Shown: piece after piece, positions 6,631 to 14,216 of the stretch
Layout of the letters: each line of letters opens with the position of its first letter
How positions within the stretch are numbered: position 1 is the stretch's first letter
Assembly (NCBI GenBank): GCA_040755915.1
Contig: JBFLWM010000014.1
Coordinates: 1 to 42,698 of the forward strand
Reading direction: 5' to 3'
Source of the DNA: Sulfurivermis sp040755915
GTDB taxonomy: Bacteria > Pseudomonadota > Gammaproteobacteria > Thiohalomonadales > Thiohalomonadaceae
DNA: 42,698 nt
Program-made: the position numbers and the translations under genes
Notes under the pieces: generated by a model
The model's input: the letters and a program-made list of their open reading frames with translations, nothing else
What the model was told of the DNA's origin: nothing
Databases searched by the model: none

Positions 6631-8649
6631 TCAACGCTGCTTCTGCAGGCTCTCGGTGATCCAGTTGCCCGGCACCGGCTTGCTGAACAGGTAGCCCTGG
6701 GCGGTGGTACAGCCCTCCTGCAGCAGGAAGGCCTGCTGTTCCGCGGTCTCCACGCCCTCGGCCACGATATCCAGCTGCAGGCTGCGGCCCAGGGCGATGA
6801 CGGCACGGATGATGGCGGCATCGTTGGCGTCGTTGGGGATGTCGCGCACGAAGGAACGATCCACCTTGAGGGTGTCGATGGGGAAACGCTTGAGATAACT
6901 GAGCGAGGAGTAGCCGGTGCCGAAGTCGTCGATGGCCAGACTGACGCCGAGGGCACGCAGCTCGTCCAGCACGCGGATGGTCTCCTCGGCATGCCCCATG
7001 ATGACGCTTTCGGTGATCTCCAGTTCGAGGTGCTGCGGTGCCAGCCCGGTCTCCTGCAGCACCTGCCACACCGTGGTGACGATGCCGCCGCGCAGGATCT
7101 GCACCCCGGACAGGTTCACCGCCACATGCTCCAGCGGCAGGCCCATGTCGAGCCACTGCTTCATCTGCCGGCAGGCGGTGCGCAGCACCCAGGCACCGAT
7201 GGGCTGAATGAGGCCGGTCTCCTCCGCCAGGCCGATGAAGCGGTCCGGCGCCACCAGCCCGAGCTCGGGATGGCGCCAGCGCACCAGCGCCTCCACCGCA
7301 TAGGTCTTGCCGTCGGCGAGGTTCACCTTGGGCTGGAAATACAGCACCATCTCGTCGCGCTCCAGCGCCTGGCGCAGCGCCACCTCGAGCTGAAAGCGCT
7401 CCAGCGCATTGGCGGTGAGCGCCGCGGTATAGAACTGGAAGATATTGCGACCGCGCTCCTTGGCGCGATACATGGCGATGTCGGCATTCTTCACCAGGGT
7501 CTCGGCGTCATCACCATCGTCGGGGAACAGGCTGATGCCGATGCTGGCGCCGAGGTGGATGTCGGAACCGCCGACGTGGAAGGTCTCCTGGAATACATCC
7601 AGCAGCTTCTGCGCCACCTGCGCCAGATCGCTGGCGGCGGCCACATCCTCGGCAATGACGATAAATTCGTCGCCGCCGGTACGGGCAATGGTGTCGGTCT
7701 CGCGCATGCGCTGCTGGAAACGCTGCGCCACCTGCTGCAGCAGGGCATCACCCACCGGATGGCCCAGCGTATCGTTGACGTCCTTGAAGCGATCCAGGTC
7801 GAGGAACAGCACGCCGACGCGCTGGCCATTGCGCCGCGCGTGGGACAGCGCATGGGTCAGACGCATGTTGAACAGCACGCGGTTGGGCAGGTCGGTGAGC
7901 GGGTCATGATGGGCCAGGTGATCGAGCTGCTGCTGCGAACGTTTCAGCACGGTGATGTCGGTGAACACCAGCACATAGTGGGTCACCGCGCCGCGCTCGT
8001 CGCGCACCGCACTGACCGTGATCCACTGCGGGAAGCTTTCGCCATTCTTGCGCCGTGCCCGCGCCTCGCCCTGCCACTGGCCGGTCTGGTGCACCTGCGG
8101 CCACACGCCCTGGAACAGGGTGTCACCTTCGGCATCGGCATGCAGCAGGGTGATGGTCTTGCCCAGCGCCTCGTCCTGGCTATAGCCGGTGATGGCCACG
8201 AAGGCGTTGTTCACGGCGACGATGCGGCCATCGACGCCGATGATCATCACGCCCTCGGCGGTGCTCTCGAACACCGCCGCCGCCTGACGCAGCTGCGCAT
8301 CGACCTCGCGCTGCGCAGTCACGTCCCAGAAGACGCCAAGCAGACCGAGGGTGCGCCCCCGCTCGTCGCGCAGCGGCGTCTTCACGGTATGGATGTAGCG
8401 GGTCTCGCCATCCTTGACGTAGGGTTCCTCGCGCTCATCCAGCTCGCCGCTGGCGATGACCTGGCGATCGACGCTGCGGTAGGCCTCGGCCAGTTCCGCG
8501 GGAAAGAAATCGAAATCGCTCTTGCCGGTGATCGCCTCCGTGGCAACACCCAGGTCATCGGCATACTGGCGATTGCAGGAGACATAGTTAAGGAAGCTCT
8601 GAACAAGTTCAGAGCTTCCGCGGCACAGGGATGTGCCGCCATTTTTCAA
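6631..8649 (-). CDS. PAS-GGDEF-EAL half of a MITE-split c-di-GMP protein
   Basis: C-terminal part of an interrupted cyclic-di-GMP enzyme. After about 20 residues encoded by the MITE, the native sequence resumes at NYVSCNRQYADDLG (rest of PAS 1). PAS 2 (ESTAEGVMIIGVDGRIVAVNNAF), a GGDEF domain with intact RTGGDEF, and an EAL domain with YAVEALVRWRH, ITES, DDFGTGYSS and AEGVET follow. Both catalytic signatures look intact, so the fragment could make and/or degrade c-di-GMP if translated. The open frame starts at a TTG inside the MITE with a weak ribosome-binding site, and overlaps the N-terminal fragment by 41 nt. It has lost membrane anchoring and the sensor, so it may be a pseudogene fragment. 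Confidence 0.85.
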   Translation of the reverse strand: MKNGGTSLCRGSSELVQSFLNYVSCNRQYADDLGVATEAITGKSDFDFFPAELAEAYRSVDRQVIASGELDEREEPYVKDGETRYIHTVKTPLRDERGRTLGLLGVFWDVTAQREVDAQLRQAAAVFESTAEGVMIIGVDGRIVAVNNAFVAITGYSQDEALGKTITLLHADAEGDTLFQGVWPQVHQTGQWQGEARARRKNGESFPQWITVSAVRDERGAVTHYVLVFTDITVLKRSQQQLDHLAHHDPLTDLPNRVLFNMRLTHALSHARRNGQRVGVLFLDLDRFKDVNDTLGHPVGDALLQQVAQRFQQRMRETDTIARTGGDEFIVIAEDVAAASDLAQVAQKLLDVFQETFHVGGSDIHLGASIGISLFPDDGDDAETLVKNADIAMYRAKERGRNIFQFYTAALTANALERFQLEVALRQALERDEMVLYFQPKVNLADGKTYAVEALVRWRHPELGLVAPDRFIGLAEETGLIQPIGAWVLRTACRQMKQWLDMGLPLEHVAVNLSGVQILRGGIVTTVWQVLQETGLAPQHLELEITESVIMGHAEETIRVLDELRALGVSLAIDDFGTGYSSLSYLKRFPIDTLKVDRSFVRDIPNDANDAAIIRAVIALGRSLQLDIVAEGVETAEQQAFLLQEGCTTAQGYLFSKPVPGNWITESLQKQR

Positions 8650-8744
8650 CGACGATAACTCGTTGGAAAATGAAGCAAATCGAAAATCGCACTTTTCGAT
8701 TTGCGTGGTCTGAGAAGTCCAGGAAGGACTTATTCAGACCTTCC
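8592..8744. mobile_element. 153-bp IS5-like MITE with TTAA target duplication
   Basis: Terminal inverted repeats begin GGAAGCTCTGAACAAGTTC at the left and, reverse-complemented, GGAAGGTCTGAATAAGTCC at the right (16 of 19 identical). They resemble IS5-family ends. TTAA is duplicated at 8588-8591 and 8745-8748 and fits the YTAR-type IS5 target. The element has no transposase. Its interior is a chain of hairpins: a perfect 13-bp stem at 8592-8619, an 8-bp stem at 8620-8639, a perfect 11-bp stem at 8676-8703, and an imperfect stem at the right end. It interrupts a PAS-GGDEF-EAL gene. Confidence 0.88.
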
Positions 8745-10009
8745 TTAAGCTCGGTATCCTTGTAGAACACCCGCTGCGGCAGGTTGTCCACCAGCAGGCG
8801 ATACAGCCGTTCACTGTCGCGCAGCGCCTGCTCGCGGCTCTGCACCGCATCGGCCATGCCGTTGAAGGCGCGGCCCAGGCGCCCCAGTTCGTCACGACTC
8901 GCCACCTCGACGCGGCGCCCGTAATCGCCGCGCTCGATGGCCTCGGCGCCATCCACCAGATGGTCCACCGGGCGGGAGATGGTGCGGTTAGCCAGCCAGG
9001 TGCCCACCGGCATGATCACCAGCGCCGACAGCGCCAGCACCCCCAGCAGCGCCAGCTGCGTACGGCTGATCTCGCCCTGCACCACCGTCTTTTCAACCGC
9101 GGCAACCAGATAGGCCCGCGCCTGACGCTCCAGGGGCAGCAGGCGCGCCGCCAGGAAATAGTCGTCGTGCGCCAGGTCAACCCGCACCGTCTCCCCGGCG
9201 CGGCGCAACAGCGGAACGGCATCGAGCTGCGTCACCAGGATCGTGTGCAAACCGCCCAGGCGCGCACCGTCATCGAACAACACGGCAAAATCCACTCCGC
9301 TGCGCTGCTGCATGGCCGTGGCGAAGTCCTGGCGGAAAAAATTGGTGGCACTCACCAGGCCGACGGTGAACCGGCTGCCGTCCGCATAGGTGCGCAATAC
9401 CGGCTGCACGGTTTCCTGCACAAAGCCGCGCAGGCAGCGCCGGTAGGACATGGCCGCCGGCATGTCGTCGGCATCGCGCCGCAACTCCAGCGTCTGCGGC
9501 AGCACGCCGCGCTGCCATGTGCCTTCACCGGCCTCATCACGCAGGTAGACCACCGGCGCCCCCGCCTCCCACGACACGAATCCGCTCACCGCCGCATCGG
9601 CGGCTGAGAAGAAGGCCAGCAGGTCGCCGCGGCCATCATAGACGGCGATCTGCCCTACCTCGCCGGCACGCGCCTGGTTGCGCAGCATGTCGGCCAGGCG
9701 CTTCTTCTCCACGTCGTAGATCAGCGGCTGGTAGTCTTCCACCGTGGCGTACTGGTGGATCATGTTGACCGCAGCGATCAGGTCATCACGCTGTACCAGG
9801 ATGTGCACATTGTTCTGCAGGTGTGTCTCCTGCAGCGTCAACTCGGCATCGATGGTAGCGAACACCTCGCCGAACTGCTGCTGTGCGGTGGTGATGTGAA
9901 ACTGTTCGATCAGGTGCGACAGCGCGACGCCCACCACCATGAGTACCAGCATGATGGATGACAGCAGCAGCAGCTGCAGCCGGAACTTGATGCCGTAGAT
10001 GAAGGCCAT
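8609..10009 (-). CDS. Sensor-HAMP half of a MITE-split c-di-GMP protein
   Basis: N-terminal part of the interrupted gene. TM1 at about 10-31 is followed by a large periplasmic sensor region (about 32-310), TM2 (LALLGVLALSALVIMPVGTWL), a HAMP domain (RTISRPVDHLVDGAEAIERGDYG) and the start of PAS 1 (DSERLYRLLVDNLPQRVFYKDTEL, ending at residue 421). The last 45 residues are encoded by the MITE and are unrelated. Joining residue 421 to NYVSC in the downstream frame gives one 1,073-residue protein. The start lies 9 nt after the binding-protein stop with AGGA before it. On its own this half is a membrane receptor without an output domain. Confidence 0.85.
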   Translation of the reverse strand: MAFIYGIKFRLQLLLLSSIMLVLMVVGVALSHLIEQFHITTAQQQFGEVFATIDAELTLQETHLQNNVHILVQRDDLIAAVNMIHQYATVEDYQPLIYDVEKKRLADMLRNQARAGEVGQIAVYDGRGDLLAFFSAADAAVSGFVSWEAGAPVVYLRDEAGEGTWQRGVLPQTLELRRDADDMPAAMSYRRCLRGFVQETVQPVLRTYADGSRFTVGLVSATNFFRQDFATAMQQRSGVDFAVLFDDGARLGGLHTILVTQLDAVPLLRRAGETVRVDLAHDDYFLAARLLPLERQARAYLVAAVEKTVVQGEISRTQLALLGVLALSALVIMPVGTWLANRTISRPVDHLVDGAEAIERGDYGRRVEVASRDELGRLGRAFNGMADAVQSREQALRDSERLYRLLVDNLPQRVFYKDTELKEGLNKSFLDFSDHANRKVRFSICFIFQRVIVVEKWRHIPVPRKL

Positions 10010-10018
10010 GAAGGATTC

Positions 10019-10939
10019 CTAGAAAATCGGTGCGACCTGCTCGACGTTGTCGCGCGTGACCATGACGGATTCCACCACCACCTGCCTGGGCACCTTTTCA
10101 CCACGCGCGATGGCCAGCGCCACCCGGGCGGCCTCGGCGGCACAGGTGGGATAGGTGAAGCTGGCGGTCTGCTCGCCGCGGCGGATCGCCTCGCGCGCCT
10201 CGGTGATGTAGTCGATGCCGACGATGATCAGACTGGCCGGGTCGCGCCCCGCCTTGCGCAGGGCGATGCGCGCGCCGGCGGCCATGCTGTCGCTCTGGGA
10301 GTAGATGGCGTCGAAGGGCACGCCCTCGCGCACGGCCTCCTCCACGGCGCGGATGGCATCGGCCCGCAGGTAATTGGCGGGCTTGATGGCACTGACCTGT
10401 ACCCCCGGATGTTGCTTCAGCTCGTCCAGGAAGGCCTCGGTGCGGGCAATGGCGGTGGTGGCGGTGGGTACCCCCTGCAGCATCAGGATGCGGCCCTTGC
10501 CCTTGAGCTGTGCCGCCATGTAGCGGGCCGCGCGCCGCGCGATGGCGGCATCGTCGGGGGCAATGAAGCTGGTGTAATCGTTGGTGTCGATGCGCCGTGT
10601 CAGCAGCACCACCGGGATGCCGCTGCGGTAGGCACGCGCCAGCACCGGGGTCATGGCCACGCCGTCGCGCGGGCTGGCGATGAGGACGTCCACCTTGCCG
10701 TACACCAGATCCTCGATGTCGCGGATCTGCCGCGCCGTTTCACCGTGACCGTCGGTAATGGTGAGGGTAACCCCGGGCTGGCCCGCCAGGGCCGCCCGCA
10801 GCCCCTCGGCCTGGGCCAGACGCCAGTCGTTCGCCAGGGTGTCCTGGGCAAAGCCGATGGCGAGGGGACGCGGCTCCGCCGCCACGGCGGCAGCGGCCAG
10901 CGCCAGCAGGCCGACAAGGCAGGTTATTATTCTTCTCAT
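10019..10939 (-). CDS. LuxP/RbsB-like periplasmic sugar or signal-binding protein
   Basis: Type I periplasmic binding protein of 306 residues with a signal peptide (MRRIITCLVGLLALAAAAVAA). Landmarks include IGFAQDTLANDWRLAQAEGL, VDVLIASPRDG, IPVVLLTRRIDT, GRILMLQGVPTATTAIARTEAF, FDAIYSQSDSMAAGA and IIVGIDYITEAREAIRRGE. No ABC transporter genes adjoin it; it is followed 9 nt later by the membrane GGDEF-EAL gene. It therefore probably serves as a ligand-sensing partner for that receptor, by analogy with LuxP/LuxQ and NspS/MbaA. The start at 10939 is chosen for the signal peptide and the AGGAGT upstream. Ligand unknown. Confidence 0.88.
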   Translation of the reverse strand: MRRIITCLVGLLALAAAAVAAEPRPLAIGFAQDTLANDWRLAQAEGLRAALAGQPGVTLTITDGHGETARQIRDIEDLVYGKVDVLIASPRDGVAMTPVLARAYRSGIPVVLLTRRIDTNDYTSFIAPDDAAIARRAARYMAAQLKGKGRILMLQGVPTATTAIARTEAFLDELKQHPGVQVSAIKPANYLRADAIRAVEEAVREGVPFDAIYSQSDSMAAGARIALRKAGRDPASLIIVGIDYITEAREAIRRGEQTASFTYPTCAAEAARVALAIARGEKVPRQVVVESVMVTRDNVEQVAPIF

Positions 10940-11033
10940 CGCGTACTCCTGGCGATTTGTTGCGATAAGTCTGTCTGCTACAGCCGGGCACAGGTTATCA
11001 CAACCCATGCCCCTGACGCGGTAACATGCGGCC

Positions 11034-13853
11034 ATGGACACGCCCTCCCCGCCCCCGGCCACGACCGATCCCCTCGCCGCCCTGGCCGACCGGATCCTGG
11101 CCGAACAGGCCGGGCAATTGCCGCTGCTGGCCGGCGTGACGGTGCTGTTGCCGGCGCAGGAGGCGGCGCCGCGCCTGCGCCGCCTGTTGCTGGCCGGCGC
11201 CGCGGCACGCGGTCACCACGCCCTGCTCGGGCCGCGCATCCTCACCCTCGGCGACTGGCTCGTCGGCCACGCGCCGGGACAAGACGTCATCAGCGACCAT
11301 GGCCGCGAGCTGCTGCTGGTGGAGGCGCTGCGCGAACATCGCCGGCTGTTCGGCCACGGCAACCTGTGGTCCCTGGCCGACAGCCTGCTCGAACTGTTCG
11401 ACGAACTGACCCTGAACCACATCGGCCTGCCGCCGACGCTGGAGGAGTTCCGCCAGCGCCTCATCCTCGGCTACGGGCCGGACAGCCGTGCCCTCGGCGC
11501 CCTCACCCTGGAGGCGCGCGTGGTGCACACCCTGTGGCAGGCCTGGCACCAGCAGATGGAGGCACGCGGCGTCATCGACCGCCCCGGCGCCACCCTGCTG
11601 CGCCTCGCTGCCAGCCTGCAGCACATCGACGGTCCGCTCTATCTGGCCGGCTTCCGGCCCGCCAACCGTGCCGAGGAGGAGTGGCTGGCCGCGCTGCAGC
11701 GGCACGCGGAAGTGCGGATCGTCGAGCAAGGGGTCACGGCGGACTCCCCCTATGCCGCGCTGCTGGACCAGGCGCTGTGCCCGCAGGAAGTCCCGCTGGC
11801 CGAGCGTGCCCGCGCCTTCGCCGCGAGCCACCCGGCATCCCCCGCCAGCGGCCGCCTCGTCATTCATGCCGCCGACGGCGCCGAACAGGAGGCGCGCGCG
11901 GTGGAATTGCAGGTACGGCTGCGGCTGCTGGACGGTTGCGACAGCGTGGCGGTCATTACCGAAAACCGCCGCCTCGCCCGCCGTGTGCGCGCCCTGCTGG
12001 AGCGCGCCGAAGTGGCGGTCCAGGACGCCGCCGGCTGGGCACTGTCCACCACCAGCGCCGCCGCCGCCCTGGAACGCTGGCTGCAATGCGTGGAAGAGGA
12101 TTTTCCCTACCAGGCGATGCTGGACCTGCTCAAGTCACCCTTCATGTTCACCGGCACGGAACGCGCCGCGCGCCTCAATGACGTCTATCGCCTGGAACAG
12201 GGCGTGGTGTTGCAGGGCAACATCGGCCGCGGCCTGGCGCGTTATCGCCAGCAACTGCGCGAGCGCCAGCACCTGCTGCCGGCGGAAATGGCGCCGGAGC
12301 TGGAGCGTATCGCCGCCCTGCTCGACCAGCTCGAACATGCCGCCACCCCGCTGCGCCTGCTGGCGCCCTACCCGCAACGCCCCGACCGCCTGCTCTCCGC
12401 CCTGGAGGAAACCCTGCGCCGCCTCGGCCTCAGCGTCAGCTTCGCCGGGGACGCCGCCGGGGCGCGCCTGCTGGAGGAACTGGCGGCCATGGCCGCTGCC
12501 GTGGAGCAGGACACACCGCCACTGGCCTGGAGCGAGTTCCGCGCCTGGCTGGGCCGCACCCTGGAACGCTACAACTTCCGTCCGCCGGTGAGCGGCAGCC
12601 GCGTGCAGCTGATGGGCCTGGAGCAGAGCCGTCTCGGCCGCTACGACGCCATCATCATCGCCGGTGCCGAACGCGAATACCTGCCCGGCGCCCCGCCCCC
12701 CTCCCCCTTCTTCAACGAGGCGGTGCGCCGCGAACTCGGCCTGCCCACCGCCGAGGAGCGGCGCCACGATCGCCTGCTGCAGTTCCGCCGCCTGCTGGAG
12801 GCGGCACCGCACGTGACGCTCACCCTGCGTCGCCAGCAGGATGGCGAGGACGTCCTGCCCAGCCCCTGGCTGGAGGTCTTGCGCGCCTTCCATCACCTGG
12901 CCTGGAACGATGATTTGAGCGATCCACAGCTCGCCGCCTGGGCCAGCGATGCGCAGGCGGAGGTGTTCCGCTGTGACACCCCGACCCTGCCCACACCGCC
13001 GGGGCTGGCGCGGCCATCCCTGCCGGCCGCCCTGCTGCCCAAAACCCTGTCGGCCAGCGGCTACCAGCAGCTCATCGACTGCCCCTACCAGTTCTTTGCC
13101 GCCCGCGGCCTCGGCCTCGCCCCGCCGGAGGCGATCCGCGAGGCGCTGGAGAAGGCCGACTACGGCGAGCGCGTGCACCGCTCGCTGCAGGCCTTCCACC
13201 ATGGCGTGCAGGGCCTGCCCGGTCCCTTTGGCCGCATCATCACGCCGGCCAACCGTGACGAGGCCGCCGCCCTGCTGCACCGCATCGCCGAGCAGGTATT
13301 CGCCGACGATGTTGCCAACAACCTGCTGCACCGGGGCTGGCTGCTGCGCTGGCAGGAGATCATCCCGCTCTACATCGACTGGGAGCTGGCGCGTGAACAG
13401 CAGGGCTGGCGTCCGCAGCAGGCGGAGGTGACGCTGCGGCAGGAGGACTGGCTGCCGGGACTCACGCTCAAGGGACGCCTCGATCGCCTCGATGCCGGTG
13501 CCGCGGGCGGTGGCGTCATCGACTACAAGACCGGTGCCGTGCCGAAAGAGGATGAGGTGCAGGAGGGCGAGGCGGTGCAGCTGCCCTTCTACGCCCTGCT
13601 CAGCAACACGGCGCTCAGCCAGGTGGAGTATGTGGCGCTGGACAGCAAGGGGGTGGCGGCGCGGGCGACGCTGCAGGGCGATGAGCTGGCAGCACTGCGC
13701 GATGCCAATGCCGAACGCCTGCGTGCCCTGTTTGCGGAACTCGCCGCAGGACAGTCACTCCCCGCCTGGGGCGACAGCCGGACCTGCCGGTGGTGCGACA
13801 TGGCCGGCGTGTGCCGGCGCGCGGCCTGTGACGAAGAGGTCACGGCGCAATGA
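11034..13853 (+). CDS. AddB-like PD-(D/E)XK nuclease/DNA repair protein
   Basis: A 939-residue partner of the AddA-like helicase-nuclease encoded downstream, expected to form a double-strand-break resection complex. The N-terminal part is an inactivated helicase-like fold with no Walker A motif. The C-terminal third is a RecB-type nuclease with GRLDRLDAG and VIDYKTG (Asp830, Lys832). Cys683 (LIDCPYQFF) plus Cys918, Cys921 and Cys927 (C-x2-C-x5-C) match the iron-sulphur staple of AddB nucleases. The start ATG lies in a 94-nt gap shared with the divergent binding-protein gene. The pair is split by a 363-bp gap that holds a probable minus-strand RNA. Confidence 0.9.
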   Translation: MDTPSPPPATTDPLAALADRILAEQAGQLPLLAGVTVLLPAQEAAPRLRRLLLAGAAARGHHALLGPRILTLGDWLVGHAPGQDVISDHGRELLLVEALREHRRLFGHGNLWSLADSLLELFDELTLNHIGLPPTLEEFRQRLILGYGPDSRALGALTLEARVVHTLWQAWHQQMEARGVIDRPGATLLRLAASLQHIDGPLYLAGFRPANRAEEEWLAALQRHAEVRIVEQGVTADSPYAALLDQALCPQEVPLAERARAFAASHPASPASGRLVIHAADGAEQEARAVELQVRLRLLDGCDSVAVITENRRLARRVRALLERAEVAVQDAAGWALSTTSAAAALERWLQCVEEDFPYQAMLDLLKSPFMFTGTERAARLNDVYRLEQGVVLQGNIGRGLARYRQQLRERQHLLPAEMAPELERIAALLDQLEHAATPLRLLAPYPQRPDRLLSALEETLRRLGLSVSFAGDAAGARLLEELAAMAAAVEQDTPPLAWSEFRAWLGRTLERYNFRPPVSGSRVQLMGLEQSRLGRYDAIIIAGAEREYLPGAPPPSPFFNEAVRRELGLPTAEERRHDRLLQFRRLLEAAPHVTLTLRRQQDGEDVLPSPWLEVLRAFHHLAWNDDLSDPQLAAWASDAQAEVFRCDTPTLPTPPGLARPSLPAALLPKTLSASGYQQLIDCPYQFFAARGLGLAPPEAIREALEKADYGERVHRSLQAFHHGVQGLPGPFGRIITPANRDEAAALLHRIAEQVFADDVANNLLHRGWLLRWQEIIPLYIDWELAREQQGWRPQQAEVTLRQEDWLPGLTLKGRLDRLDAGAAGGGVIDYKTGAVPKEDEVQEGEAVQLPFYALLSNTALSQVEYVALDSKGVAARATLQGDELAALRDANAERLRALFAELAAGQSLPAWGDSRTCRWCDMAGVCRRAACDEEVTAQ

Positions 13854-13871
13854 ACGGAATTACGACAAGAC

Positions 13872-13901
13872 AAAAAAATAAGGGCGGCCTTGCGGCCGCC
13901 C
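13872..13901 (-). terminator. Intrinsic terminator of the minus-strand RNA
   Basis: On the minus strand, a perfect 8-bp GC stem (13901-13894 with 13889-13882, loop GCAA) is followed by TTATTTTTTT (13881-13872). It faces away from addA and serves no annotated minus-strand gene, so it points to a non-coding transcript ending here. Confidence 0.88.
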
Positions 13902-14058
13902 TGGGTGTCCCTACTTGTGGCATCCTGCCTCCTTCACATCCGTGCGAAGGTTCTCCTGTGGTCCATGCGTTCTGCTCCTGCGCCACGCACGGACGTAATG
14001 GTAGCAGAGCCCCCCACCCCGACAAGCGCGATGCCTCTCACAGATTCGCAATTTGCCA
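13872..14058 (-). ncRNA. Probable CsrB/RsmY/RsmZ-type CsrA-sequestering RNA
   Basis: The 363-bp gap between addB and addA contains no credible gene. On the minus strand it has a -10 element, then a segment with seven GGA motifs in 71 nt (at 13976, 13962, 13954, 13939, 13930, 13923 and 13908, plus-strand TCC positions), then an intrinsic terminator. Contexts include AGGAG, AGGAT and GGGAC. At least one GGA is the loop of a perfect stem (GGCA-GGA-TGCC) and another sits in the loop of a CAC/GTG stem. This dense, hairpin-presented GGA pattern is the hallmark of RNAs that titrate CsrA/RsmA. I did not recognise 6S, 4.5S or tmRNA signatures. The 5' end is estimated from the -10. Confidence 0.68.
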
Positions 14059-14065
14059 CGCAACA

Positions 14066-14071
14066 ATTTTA
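14066..14071 (-). promoter_or_regulatory. Candidate -10 of the Csr-type RNA
   Basis: TAAAAT on the minus strand lies about 7 nt before the presumed RNA start. No good -35 lies 16-18 nt upstream, which is common for activator-dependent promoters. Farther upstream are a perfect palindrome CTTGTCGACAAG (14093-14104), an inverted repeat CACTTGC/GCAAGTG (14105-14131) and a TGTAAG half-site (14171-14166) that resembles half of a GacA/UvrY box. No complete GacA box was found. Confidence 0.45.
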
Positions 14072-14216
14072 TCCCCCCGCGAAAACAAACGTCTTGTCGA
14101 CAAGCACTTGCAGCACACGGCAGCGCAAGTGATCGCCGCGCGACCACAGCCTTGCCGCAGGCACGCTTACAGCGCTTTCAGAAAATTCCTACAAATTTCT
14201 GCGCCGCAGTGACGCC

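Noticed and set aside
8382..8642. 86-codon frame starting from an ATG in the MITE
   Set aside because: It is out of frame with the PAS-GGDEF-EAL gene and runs through its coding region without a domain.
13911..14147. 78-codon minus-strand frame in the addB-addA gap
   Set aside because: It overlaps the candidate RNA and its promoter, has no family match and an unusual composition; the RNA explanation fits better.
14148..14194. Complete GacA/UvrY box upstream of the candidate RNA
   Set aside because: Only half-sites (TGTAAG, TGTAGG) were found; the second half does not match the consensus.
13872..14216. 6S RNA, 4.5S RNA or tmRNA in the addB-addA gap
   Set aside because: Their conserved cores (for 4.5S, the GGAAGGAAGCAGCC-like loop) are not present; GGA density fits a CsrA-binding RNA instead.
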